The position numbers were made by a program, and so were the translations under genes. Positions 40,361-52,271 of a stretch of DNA of 64,000 nucleotides are shown one piece after another. The DNA comes from Xestospongia bergquistia. Taxonomy: Eukaryota > Porifera > Demospongiae > Haplosclerida > Petrosiidae. Position 1 is the stretch's first letter. Each line of letters opens with the position of its first letter. The notes below the pieces were generated by a model. That model was not told where the DNA came from, made no database searches, and saw only the letters and a list, made by a program, of their open reading frames with translations. The stretch is taken from the NCBI GenBank assembly GCA_963965975.1, contig OZ014417.1, positions 6,057,821-6,121,820 on the forward strand, in the 5' to 3' direction.

Positions 40361-41140
40361 TTCCTTTGTATTACATAATATATATGCTTCATTCAATGTG
40401 AATGTTATTGATCTATTAACTAAGCTTATATATAAATGCTCAAAATATAAGTGAATTGGGGGCTAATTTTGTTTAGAACATATTGAGTTGTTGACAGCAA
40501 TTATACCTCTTTATTAATTTATGCATAATCTACTTAGATAATCAATTCCACCAGTGGTAAGAACATTTGATGTATCACAGGAGCAGTAGTATGATCCAAT
40601 AGTATTAGTAAACTGAACTTGACACTTAACATGAGTTTTGTAGGCATTCATTGATTTCTATTGTCAACAAGATAATAGCAGTAAATTTCTTGTTATTATC
40701 ACATTCATTATTACAAATTGCTAATATATTACATCAATATAAACAATACCTATTCAAAAGTCACTGCCTGTCTATCCATTGACACATACGGAAGCTGAAG
40801 GTGGACATCCAATTCTACTTCGTACTTTCGTACTCTGCTTTGAAGTTTTCTGAAAATATCCAATTCTACTTTGCAGTTCTCCAAAAATATTCCAATTCCT
40901 TTTCTATTTTCTATCCTTTGATGGAATATTTAACAACTAAAATCCTATATCCAACCCTAACTGGAAATATGTCGCTTCACTCCATTCTAAGAGACATCTC
41001 ACAGTGCTCGCTTCACTTCATTAAGTGATGGAAAATAGAATTGGAAATTGAATATCCGCCTTTGGCTTCCATAGACACATGTACAATTATCAGAGGCTAA
41101 ACATTTTTTATTAGTACCACATGGTAAATTGCAAATTTTA
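40360..41140 (-). pseudogene. Fragment F: EGF exons of a receptor-like copy, split by a MITE
   Basis: On the minus strand an EGF exon occupies 41074-41140 and about 40750-40787, split by the MITE at 40788-41073. A calcium-binding EGF exon lies at about 40549-40664. The following intron (40360-40540) matches that of copy A (about 1600-1760), so F is closest to A. No EMI, FN3 or membrane exon was found. Confidence 0.75.
40788..41073 (-). mobile_element. MITE, ACGGAAGCC family, short subfamily, with target duplication
   Basis: A 286-bp element with ends ACGGAAGCTGAAGGTGGACA and (reverse complement) TATGGAAGCCAAAGGCGGAT. GACACAT occurs at 40781-40787 and again at 41074-41080, while the intact EGF exons have it once, so it is a 7-bp target-site duplication (8 if one mismatch is allowed). 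No coding capacity. Confidence 0.85.
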
Positions 41141-42372
41141 TGAAAGTGTAATGCAACTGTACCAACGAACAGTATCGTGTTCTCAGCTTTAACTTAACAG
41201 AAAGCATATCGTAAATAACAAAATACAGAACTTAAATAGACCAAAGTACAATAGACAAAGTAAGGTAACTACATAACAAAGAAGTGCAAAGTAAATATGA
41301 CAAGATCTAATTAACACACATACACTACTTAACAAGTCATTCAGCAAGACAAATACTGATTAACAGGACATTCAGTAGGACAATCAACAAGGTGAAGTCT
41401 TGAGTGAACTCTGTTACAAAAGTAATTTTTTATTACTGGAATTGTTACTTTATTACTTTAATTGTTATTTTATTTGTTGCTTATATTGTTGTTGGTGAAG
41501 TTACGTCTGCTACAGAGAAGTCTGTAACACTTCACTGTTTAATGAAGTTAATGACTATCCACAGTATTCAGTACAGCTTTAGTATAAGTTTAAGTAATTA
41601 TAGTATTTGATACATCATTAGACAAAGAGTGCAATTTCTAGTATCATTACTTCAAGACATCTAATTACCCATGTAATTATCATCAGTTAAATTATCATTA
41701 CAATATCCTTGTAAGACACATTTGATATACAAACTAGATATTTTCCTACATATTTGTTATCAAAAAGAAGATTCAGAAAGATCATCTATCAATCTGTACT
41801 GACTGTGAATTGTGAGGCGTATTAGTTTAATACTCTCTCAACAATTGTAATTTGATCAATTGGCAGGCTGCTTTATATGATTAATTAAAATAGATTGAAA
41901 TAAATAGACAATTTAAAGTACATAGATATATTAAAAAATGAATAAAGAAACATGTGTGTTCAGAGTTTAAATTTTATTAAATATAATATGATTTTGCATC
42001 TGTCCCATTATTACAAAGCAAATTTCTAATTTAATCAATCAAATATAAAAATATGAGATAATACCAAGACAATTGAATTATCATTGTATGGAAGCCAAAG
42101 CAGATATCCTTTTTTACTATCCAATTTCCTTTTCTAGAATTTAATTTATATATCTTGTTCTTTAATTACATGAACTACTCATAAAACTCTGTGTATAAAA
42201 AACATGTGTGTTCAGAGTTTAAATTTAGGGCTGTAGATAGTGTCTGCAATGTAGGGATTGTATATTGTGTACAGCCATCCCCTATATTTCAAGAATTTCT
42301 AAAATCCTTATTGACATCATTTGAGTTTTTTTTCATTTAGAGAAGTAAAAACATCTGTTTTTTTTAATTAAG
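41141..42372. other. DNA between fragment F and gene E
   Basis: No supported gene. The last 200 bp or so is related to the sequence before the ATG of C and D. A stretch at 42094-42150 resembles an end of the short MITE subfamily. Confidence 0.4.
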
Positions 42373-42380
42373 TATATAAA
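42373..42380 (+). promoter_or_regulatory. Candidate TATA box of fragment E
   Basis: TATATAAA 36 bases before the ATG, in the same place as in C and D. Confidence 0.3.
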
Positions 42381-42415
42381 GTTTTAATTTTTACAGTAAG
42401 TAATTACACTCTAGA

Positions 42416-43063
42416 ATGATGAGGTTCTTCATTGTTTTGTTTTGTTATACAGTTTTGATCGATAGGTAAGTTTTATTGTGACACTATATTATTGTAATAT
42501 GTCTTATCATATACAGTTGTCATGCTGTATCATCTTGCTCACAATGTGTATCTGTGTCTTCTGTAACATCATATCTTGGGTTAGTATAACAACTTCTATT
42601 AAATATTTTTTATGAATTTATAATTAAATTTTGCATTTAATAATACATATGACATCATACAACCCAAAATAAGGTAACAATATTTTCTATAAATTAGATC
42701 ATTTTTGACATTGGTTAAAAACTTTTAAATATATTTAGCAGCAAAATTAGTTCAATGTATATACTTATTGTCTTAGATAATATATACTAATAATACAACA
42801 ATAACAAATACATGTTTATATTATAATATAAAAGTTATATGATAATATAATATAAAGTCACTAATAGTCTTCAACTACAATGTTGTTCAGGTTATGGTCT
42901 TTAACAAACCTATCTATGTAAGTTTTACTTGTTATTTATGTACACAAAACATAATGTCACAAATTAGCAATTTGCAGTTCCCATTGTAGTACTAACATGG
43001 AATGCTCAGCTCCTAATACTTGTACATGTGTCACTGGATGGAAAGACAGTAACTGCTTAACAT
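42416..43063 (+). pseudogene. Fragment E: 5' end of a receptor-like copy
   Basis: Signal-peptide exon 42416-42465 (starts MMRFFIVLFCYTVLI), EMI first-half exon 42517-42579, shortened by an internal loss of 57 nt that keeps the phase, EMI second-half remnant about 42845-42918 (keeps CCSGYG, but no usable acceptor and in-frame stops), and one EGF exon 42968-43063 (96 bp). The next intron ends at about 43120, where retrotransposon sequence begins. Everything 3' of the first EGF is absent. Confidence 0.8.
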
Positions 43064-43124
43064 GTATGTTAACATTTTAATGTGAAGACATTATAATTAT
43101 TATTTCTTCCCAACATAGGCACAA

Positions 43125-45550
43125 AAGTACCTGTCTGCAGGTTGTCGAATTCATTGTGGGAAATGACAGCCGTAGTGGGATGTGGTTGTTAATCTATAAC
43201 GTAAGAGAAAAGTGGATAAATGATCTTTCTTCCTTCTCAGATGCTTTCATAGATCTATTAAAAGTTTGGCCAAAATGTTCAATAACTCCGTTAGAGGAAG
43301 GATAGTATGGTGAGGTACGAGTATGATGAATACAATTCTTTTAACAAAAAAAAGCAAATTCTTGAGAACTGACTACGATTGTCTGTTAATTAGGTAAACC
43401 ATATAAAGAGAAAACATGTTTAAGGCTTTCAATAGTTTTAGTACATGAGGTGGATGACATAGAAAATATTTCAGGCCACTTAGAATGAGCGTCTATAAGA
43501 AGAAAAACATATGGCCTTGAAACAACATGAATTTCCCATAGGAGACAGTTATTCTCAATATTAAATTCATCTTTACAATTATAAAATGGCTTAAGACAAT
43601 TATTAAAATTGGAAGGCCAACCTGATTTAGTATAATTACCTAATACAGGGTCACAACGAGTAGCTTGTTGTAGCTCTGTTGCTGTCACAGGCAATGATTC
43701 AATCTGCTTTATAAAATTGTTAAAAATGGTTTGTTTGATGAAACAACTATGTTAGAGGGTGTTGCTAAGGGTAAATGTGAAAACATGTCTGCATTACTAT
43801 GCCGGCTGGTGGAACAATATTGTACATCATAATGATATCCTGATACCAAAATTGCACATCTCTGGAGCCTAGCAGCTGCTAAAGTGGGTATCCCTTTTTT
43901 GGGACTAAATATAAAGGTTAATAGTTTATGATCAGTTATAATTGTAAAGTGCTGTCCATATAAGAACTTGTGAAACTTTTTGATGCCAAGAATAAGGGAT
44001 AAAGCTTTCTTATCTAGTTGGGAATAATTATGTTCACTTGATAACAATGTACGGGAAACAAAGGCAACAGGTTTTTCTAAACCATTAGGCATGATATGTG
44101 AAATGACAACACTAACACCAAAATTTGATGCATCATCTGCTAGAATAATTGCAGGTCTGGGTTGTAATGAACTAAAACATCAGAATCAACTAAGAGGGAT
44201 TTCACTTTTTCAAAGGCTTTCTGACAGTCATAAGACCACTTCCATTTAACATTACTACATAAAAGTTGATTAAGAGGGTAGTGGACTAAGGCTAGATTAC
44301 AAATAAATTTACTGTACATGTAGTAATTAAGTAAACCAATGAAGGATCATAATTCATGAACATTCCTAGGAGAGGGAGCATTAACAATAGCATCCAGCTT
44401 ACTCTTTTATGTGTGGATTCCCACAGAGTCTACACAATGTCCTAGGTATTCAACTGAGTCTCTAAGTATTCGCATTTGCTGCTTTCCACACGAACTCCAT
44501 ACAATTGTAACTGATGTAACACTGCTTCAAGGTTTTTCAAATGAGCTTCTTGAGTTGTTCCAATTAATAATTAAAATATTATCATTGTAACACAGATAGC
44601 ATCCAACTTACTCTTTGATATGTGGATTCCCACAGTCTACACAATGTCCTAGGTATTCAACTGAGTCTCTGAGAATTCGCATTTGCTGCTTTCCACACGA
44701 ACTCCATACAATTGTAACTGATGTAACACTTCTTCAAGGTTTTTCAAATGAGCCTCTTGAGTTGCTCCAATGATTAAAGTATTATCATTGTAACACAGAA
44801 CATTTGGTATGCCCTCCAGGATAGACTCCATAGTTCGTTGAAACAGGGTAGGAACAGATGACAGTTCAAAAGGAAGGTGGGTAAACCTGAATAGACCTCT
44901 ATGTGTATTAATTGTGACATGCTTGCCAGAATCTTCATCTTTGTTGATATGCTGTTCACAAATTCGATTTCGAAAATTGTTGACCACCAGTGAGAGTAAC
45001 AAATAACTCTTCTGGAGCAGGAAGAGAATGTTGGTCCACAATTACAATCTGATTAACTGTGACCTTATAGTCACTGCATGTTTGAATTTTGCCCCCTTTT
45101 TTGGGACTGGCACAATATAGGAGCTGCCCAATCACTACTTGTAACTTTCTCGAGAATTCCAGCAATGACTAATCTTTCAAGTTCATTATCAATCACTCTC
45201 TTGAGTGCAAATGGAACAGGATGAGGTTCATCATTTTTAATGACCTAAAGTATGAGAGACTTGTTTTGTGAACACACCTAATAAGGGCACTTTTCCTGAG
45301 TATATGTTTTAAGAATAGCTGAAGAGTCAGAGAGGGGTACGTCCGGAAAGAGATGACTCTTTGTTGTTAGTTTTGGAAATTATTGAAACCAATGCCCCTA
45401 ACAGTAACTTTTACAAGAGTCTCTCTCTACCCATGGCAAAAATATGCCGTTCCTGTTTCTCAGGAGGAGTCCTATCACCATTGAGCCAGTTTAAAGTATG
45501 AGTATGTGTAGGAGTAACAGTTGTTGATCGGCCCTGTCCCATTGACCTAC
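43125..45550 (-). pseudogene. Decayed Ty3/Gypsy retrotransposon pol (reverse transcriptase, RNase H, integrase)
   Basis: Read on the minus strand from 45550 down: a segment before RT (about 45160-45245, contains PVPFALKRVIDNELERL), RT fingers (44956-45165, SDYKVTVNQ), RT palm (44649-45041), where the catalytic box reads YNDN instead of YIDD, RNase H (43709-44092, contains FVSRTLLSSEHNYSQLDK and ITDHKLL), integrase core (43386-43694, LLIDAHSKWPE) and its continuation to about 43130 (SSNGVIEHFGQTF). Frameshifts, stops and a tandem duplication interrupt it. No gag, protease or LTR was seen. It is inactive, and it truncates fragment E. Confidence 0.88.
44388..44800. repeat. Tandem duplication of about 210 bp inside the Gypsy remnant
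   Basis: The stretch from AGCATCCAGCTTACTC (about 44390) to ACACAGAT (about 44597) is repeated directly from about 44598, with a small number of differences. Confidence 0.85.
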
Positions 45551-45850
45551 AAATAATGCCAGCAGAGTGGCAAAATGTGATGTATTAACAATAAATATAT
45601 TAAGTATGTTCATTCAATTAATGTAGGGATGTGTGTACATGTGTAGTATTTGCATACTGAGGTCACTATGTAACATAATACACCATACATATAGTGATGG
45701 TATATAATGACTACTTTGTACTAGTACATGTACACATCTCTCCTCTCTATCTCTAGATATCAGGGTAGTTAACCTAGATTTACATAGCAAGCACTCAAAC
45801 CAAATGAAGATCCTACAGACAATAAGTGTACATTACCAGGAGGTAATGAA
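45551..45850. other. Short spacer, nothing recognised
   Basis: No gene or repeat seen between the Gypsy remnant and the MITE fragment. Confidence 0.4.
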
Positions 45851-46065
45851 CTGAAGCCAAGGATAGATATTCCAATTCTTATTATGTACTTCTTTGAAGT
45901 TAATGAATTCCAATTTCTTATTCTATATATATTCCATTCTTTGCACATGCACTAATTTCTAGGCCTTTTTTGTTATTTAATAAAATGCAGAGCACGAGGA
46001 ACATGATTTGTTTCTTGGAATCGAGCATTAGTGAGATGTTTTGAGTTGGGTTTGGTTCCTGATTT
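45851..46065 (+). mobile_element. Truncated MITE, ACGGAAGCC family, long subfamily
   Basis: Matches the first two thirds of the copy at 14861, including the AATAAAA..GCAGAGC and TGGAATCGAGC..GTGAGATG motifs. It stops at the (AAT)n tract that marks the left edge of duplication copy 2. Confidence 0.7.
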
Positions 46066-46068
46066 TAA

Positions 46069-46071
46069 TAA

Positions 46072-46112
<41 letters not shown>
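46069..46112. repeat. (AAT)n microsatellite at the duplication boundary
   Basis: About 14 AAT units directly before the point where similarity to 15490 begins. Confidence 0.95.
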
Positions 46113-46114
<2 letters not shown>

Positions 46115-46674
46115 TGGTTTTTCTTTTTTACTAACAAAAGAATACGTACGACAATCAAACAAATGAGCATTAGCAAATAAAAAGTAAACTCACTAAGTAA
46201 ATGTGAAAGAAAAACGCGAAATAATTAAACGTTTATCGCTGGATCTACTTTTGCTTATACGAACGTGGTTGATCCTTTAAGAAAGACTATTAATTTTTAT
46301 TAATAATTATTAAATTAATTGTTTTATTAACTAAAGTTACGCAGGCGCTGAAACGGCATTGGCGTCGTAATAAAAGTTGTGACTGTATGTGTTAACACAA
46401 CCTGGTAATTTTCTGCCTACTTCTTCGTTGTTAAATTGAAGATTTAAAACTATCTGCTATCCAGTCGTACCAACTGTGGGTAGTGAGTGCACTATTCTCT
46501 GTAACAGTTGTAAGTTAATCAGCAACTATATTTAAATTCAACCATTGATTATAATAGTAATAGCAAATATTTAAAAGTTAATTTGAAATCTTTAAAATAC
46601 AAAGATATAGTAATATCTGCATTACTTTAAGTTTATTTTGAATTTTGTAACACCACTGTTATCTGGCGTGTCCA

Positions 46675-48014
46675 TAGTCTCGCAAGGCCAGACCCTTTGC
46701 TTAGAAAGGAAGGGTTTGGTCTATCACGCATAGTTAATTGCCTTCTTCCCAAAGCATTCATGGGGAAACCATAGTTTGGTCAACAGCTACTTGAGCAAAC
46801 CACTATATGTTTACGTAGGAAATAACGTAAAGTGTTAATTACTGCTAACAAAGTTTCACCTGTTTCTTCTGGATTCAAAATTCAGGAAGCTGCAGTTGTC
46901 CTATTCGTTGTTTTTATTTTTTATTTTATAGCTTAGCTTTCTATTTTATGTGAAAATAATCTCCCAAGACAGTAACTAGTTTTCTTGCTTGCTGCTATGA
47001 TGATGGTGTACAGTCTTGGTCGTCGGGTTCATACGGGTATTAGAAAAGAGAAGAAAAATAGGAGGATTTTTAAAGGAGAATTATCAACTTGTATTTTACT
47101 TTTATGAAGCGATATTATCTCCAGAAAATTAGATTAGCAATTTCTTAAAATATCATCTATTCTATCCAGAAACCACTACTTTTGTCAAAAGTGCAGCAAT
47201 TCCGGGTCAATTTCAGAAGTTACGACAGTTTCTTGTTCACAACGTTTCCAATGACCAGTACTAGGTTCAACATTACCAGTATCAACAATCCACCTGGATC
47301 AGAATGATAAGCTTAGACATCTAAAAGTTGAAAAAAAGCTTTTTACGTGAGAAAGATGATATTTGACCATCAGCAAAACGTCTCTTTGTTTGTCATTCTA
47401 GTTCACCTCCTGGAGTTTACACGAGTTATGTATAAATGTTTCATAATTTATGTTTGTAGTTTGTTAGTGTGTGATAAACAATAATATCTTTATTGTCATG
47501 AGTCAATTCTTTCGTTACCTCCAGGTTGACATACAATATCAGAAACCTAAGAGTTTCATAAGCTACTCAATCTAGAAAAGACCTTGGAAAGGTCGTTGCC
47601 AGAATAAGTAGATTGATATTGCTCAAAAATAATCATATTATAATGAAAAGCCTCACTGCTAAGTTACATACACTATAATCAAAAATATCTTCTCTTTGAA
47701 TTGCTCTGAACATAAAAGTCTACATTCCATACAGCTAGTAAAACTTATACAACCTTTATCTGCTCTAGATCTGGACTAAGTCTGTCATATCCCAACTTAA
47801 CTAACGCTTCTTGGACAACCTAGTGGTTATCTTTTCAACATACTGATTAACGTGGTTCATTATGTTTATATTAACACACTTAATTTTTAAATACACAAAC
47901 CACAATATACATTATATGATGTTACATAGTTACTAAAACTCCTTCCTACACCTGTGCTATGGTGGTAGACCAGACCCTTCTTCTCAAAGCAAAGGGTCTG
48001 GTCTTGCAGGACTA
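46675..48014. mobile_element. Mutator-like element, copy 2
   Basis: Paralogue of 16063-17254. Here the terminal repeats are better preserved, about 49 bp with CCAGACCCTTTGCTT shared by both ends. The left GCGTGTCCA flank is intact and the right one has decayed (GCTCGTACA). No transposase was recognised. Confidence 0.7.
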
Positions 48015-51000
48015 GCTCGTACATACAAATGCTGTTCCACTCTTTCCTACACTGTTTACTGATTTTGTCTTTACATATCAATATGTTTATCATTTGCATA
48101 CTACACAGAATACAAGACCATCAGTAGTTTATTTTAACTCATATATTCCATAAAGCATTGGGTGTGGTTAACACAATAACATCATAACACAATCACATTA
48201 ACAAAATACAAAGATAATGCATACAAATATGATTAGATGGTTAAATATTAAAAAAAATAATTTATACACTTCCATTTTGCATATCCTCCCTCTATAACTT
48301 CCTGAAGAAAATAAAAAAGGTACAATGGATATAGTAATAACTAAATAAACATAGAATAGCACAAATATGTTAACTGACAAAACCTTCTGCTGTCTTTATT
48401 TATCCTATATTAGCCAAACGTGTCAGTCTTAAAAAATTAAATTCCATGTTGAAATTAAATTACTTGATGATAGTGTAACTTAAAGAGTATAGGTAGTTTC
48501 CTCTTTATTATTGATGCTATATATATGTAAAATTGATACATCAATAGGAGGTTAAAACAAGTGGGAGGGTCCTATGTTTTGCTAGAACAATCACATTGTA
48601 GATTGATTGTTAATCTTGTAATGTGGTTGCAATTCATGCATATAAAATATATTAAAGTGATAAATTAACTGCATTCACTATTAACTAATATTTAACTGCA
48701 CAGTCATGCAGTGTATTTTAACGAAGGACTTCTCAAAAAGTCTATATGTTTAGCATAGTCAATGAGTACATGTTTGTAAGGAAAGAGTATGATTTTATTA
48801 TTTTAAAACATAATATGTCCATTTTAAGTGACTATACGTGGAAGTTACATCATTCTTCACAAGCAGTAATAAATTGCAACAATACAATCTAACTATTTAG
48901 CTCTCTTTTTATAATAAACAATTTGAATATGCCTTTTCTAAATGAATGTTTTTAATTTAATGGTTTAGATATATTACTATATGCCTTTAATGGCTTAATG
49001 TTTTTAGGTGTTTGCTTTTGTGTAAAGTAAATATATCTTTAACTTGTTAGGTTTATTTTGTTAATGGTGTAGAGTTGGTTTAGTTAATTGAACATAGTGT
49101 GAATTCACATAATTTAAAGGTCATTTTTGATAACAGAATGAATTAAGGAATACAGATAGTATTCTTTATATTTTCATTCTATACTACCATAACAACTGAT
49201 ATGTTAACAGGATTAAAAACAAGTGACATGCCCTACACAGTCTGCTTTTGACCACATCATCATTACAATACATTTCCTGTTTAACTGATTAATGTTACTT
49301 AAAATTTTATTGTGCACATGTCTACAAAATCATTAAAAAAAATTATATTAACAATTGAAGTGAATTCAACATGTAAATAAAATTATTTTTTCTAAAACGA
49401 AGTGATGGCAAACAAGGCAGTTGTATCATCATGCACAAGTAATAATAAATTGAACAGTAATTATATTATAACTATTTAGATCTATTAGATCTATTGAGAA
49501 ACAATTTCATTCTGACTTTTTTAAATGGAGTGTTTAAATAAATTTGTGGCTTAGATATCAAACTAGATGTTTACAATGGCATATCTTTTAAGATATTTTT
49601 TGTTTAACGTGAATAATTATGTCTTTAATCTGTTAGGCTTATCTTGCTAATGGTGTAGAGTTTATTTAGTTCAATAAACATAAATGTAGGCTTGCACTTT
49701 ACAGTATGGATTACACATTTGACAAATAAATGAAGATTGCCATTTAATTGTATCTCAACAGTCTTGTACTTTTGGAAGTAAGTATAGACGATTTCCTGCT
49801 ATAATTTTCAGCTTAAAACAGGATCAATATCGTATGAGCGATAACCCAGTAACTTTATACTCAGCTACTATGCATAGAATTTCTTTGTTGCACTACAAGA
49901 ACAGTTAATACAAGTTCTGAGCTACTTGTTGTTATTGCTCATTTACTTACTTATTAATAACTACATCTATATAATAATGGAAAAATTTCTAAAAATAAAG
50001 TTAATTTAGGGATGGATAATATCAGTCCAATAAAAAGAATGAAAATAAGAGAGTAGGGATGGCAATTGCATTATTATCACTATGAAATAGGTGTTGTCAA
50101 TAACTCTACATTTATGCAATTAGGTAGTTATGTAATAAGTTAATCTGTATGTGTTGATTACTGTATATGTAATTAAAACCTAGGTGTTAAATAGTATTAA
50201 TCAGAGTATTAAATTTTAAGCTCACCTATTTTAGTCCTTCTTTTGAGCTATATTTATGCCTGTTGCTATTTATGTTGTGATCCTTTGACTTCCAATTGAA
50301 CTTTTGGAAAAACCTTATGAGCTCAGTCTCCAATTCTCGAGTCTTCACTGAAAGTGTGCCTTTTTTAAAGGTTTTTCAGACTTTTAAAGCTTTTTCTTCA
50401 TTTGACGCTCCTTTTGGCAGGATTCATAAGAAGTACAGAGGTTGTGCTACCTTCCACTATAGTTTGGTGGCCACCAGTGCTGTGTTCGCCGAGTAAAGCA
50501 GTTCAAAGCCGGGTAACGAACACACAAACTACAGTAACCGTCGCTATATGTGCTCACACAATGAAAAATTGAACAAGCAACTAAAAAATTCTAACAAATA
50601 AAGTTAATATTGGGATGGGTAATGTCAGTCCAATACAAATAGGGATGTCAATTGCATCATCATTCCTATGAAATAGATTTATCATATAGGTAGCATAAAC
50701 AGGAAGGTAACTATCTAAATTAGTTATATGAGTGATTGCATTCTGTGCCTGTGACGTTATGTAGGTGTAAAGCGATTGCAATTCCAACTATTTTGTTTGT
50801 ATTTTTTGTATTGGACTGATATTAACTTTCCATAAATTTACTTATTTTTAGAAGATATTTGTAGCAATTTACTCAATCATGGTAGATGCTATTACATGGT
50901 AATATTCAATACTAGTACTCATGCAGATTGAGTACTAAGGATATTATATTGTTCATAACCTCCTCCCTAAACATTCGTAAAGTGTAGGTTAGCATCTGTT

Positions 51001-52226
51001 TTACAATTTTACAAATGACACTTAAGAGTTTTGTATTCTTACATGATCAGTTGACTTTTATTATATACCCACACTAAAGAGCATCAGAAAGAGAATTGTT
51101 TTTCTCATCTATTATGGAATGTGTCTATGTTAAGACACAAGGGATGTTCATAATTACTTTATCATATAATGATGACAAGTAAGTTGATCACCAATTTTAC
51201 ATTATTAATTAAATTACAATGAAATATAATAAAACATATAGAAATATTACTGACTTTTATCAAATATAAGTTATAAGTTTCCTTTTATAAGCTGCCCCAC
51301 TATGACAAAACAATTTTCTACTTCAATCTATTACATCTAAGAGAAAAATAAAGAATCATGAGATAAGAATGTAGTTAAATTATTAAATGAATGGAAATCA
51401 AGGGTAGAGATATCCATTTCTATTTTCTAATTTCCTGCTCTACTTTTAATTTATATATCTCACCAATCAATTCTTTTATCACATCGTTTAGCAACATACT
51501 AAGCCGAAATAACAAATATATAATAGTATTAATAGGGAATTCTTAGACTTTAGTATATCTTCAAACATATTCTGTATTAACACACCCAGAATTAGCAGTT
51601 ATGTTAATTGACAATATTATGATTGTCAGAGAACTTACTTGAATGATCATCAATATAGAGGTACTGGGTTTACTTATATTTAACATGATGTATGAATTGA
51701 AGATCTTTTTCTAAAATGAAAAGTTGTTTTTCAATATCATCTGTATAAGTAAGATGTATGGAAATAAAATTAACTCAGAACAGTTTCACATCAATAGAAC
51801 TGCATGAAAATAAACAAACAAATCAAATAGTAGATCTTAGCTTGATGTCTACCACAACATTACAAAACATTCAAGTATAATTGGTATTGCAAGCAATGAT
51901 AACATAGCAATAACTGACTAACCTGTCACATTCAGGTGAGTGTAGCATTATACACAACAAACATCTACCAAACATTGGGCAAGCTGTTTCTTTAATGACA
52001 ACTTGAAATTTCTTACTTCTAAATCATTGAACTCTACACATACACAGTTAAATTAAACATAAACATGTGTGTTTAGAGATTAAGTTTAGGGTTGTACATT
52101 GTACTAAAATGTAGAAATTTTATATTGCGTACAGCCATCCTCTATATTTCAAGAATGTGTTAAATATCTAGACGCATCATTTGTGTATTTGTTTTAATTT
52201 AGAGATAAAAACACCTGATTTATTAA
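48015..52226. other. Upstream DNA of gene D, no supported gene
   Basis: Matches 17255-21850 with several deletions. Minor frames at 50296-50496 (+) and 50581-50787 (-, with a hydrophobic segment) are unassigned. Confidence 0.4.
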
Positions 52227-52229
52227 AAC

Positions 52230-52237
52230 TATATAAA
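52230..52237 (+). promoter_or_regulatory. Candidate TATA box of gene D
   Basis: TATATAAA 35 bases before the ATG, identical in context to gene C and with the same alternative reading as part of a 5' UTR intron end. Confidence 0.35.
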
Positions 52238-52271
52238 ATTTTAATTTTACAGTTAGTGTTGAAACTCTAAA

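Noticed and set aside
45973-46176. 67-codon minus-strand frame with a poly-isoleucine run
   Set aside because: It is the antisense translation of the (AAT)n tract and a MITE fragment.
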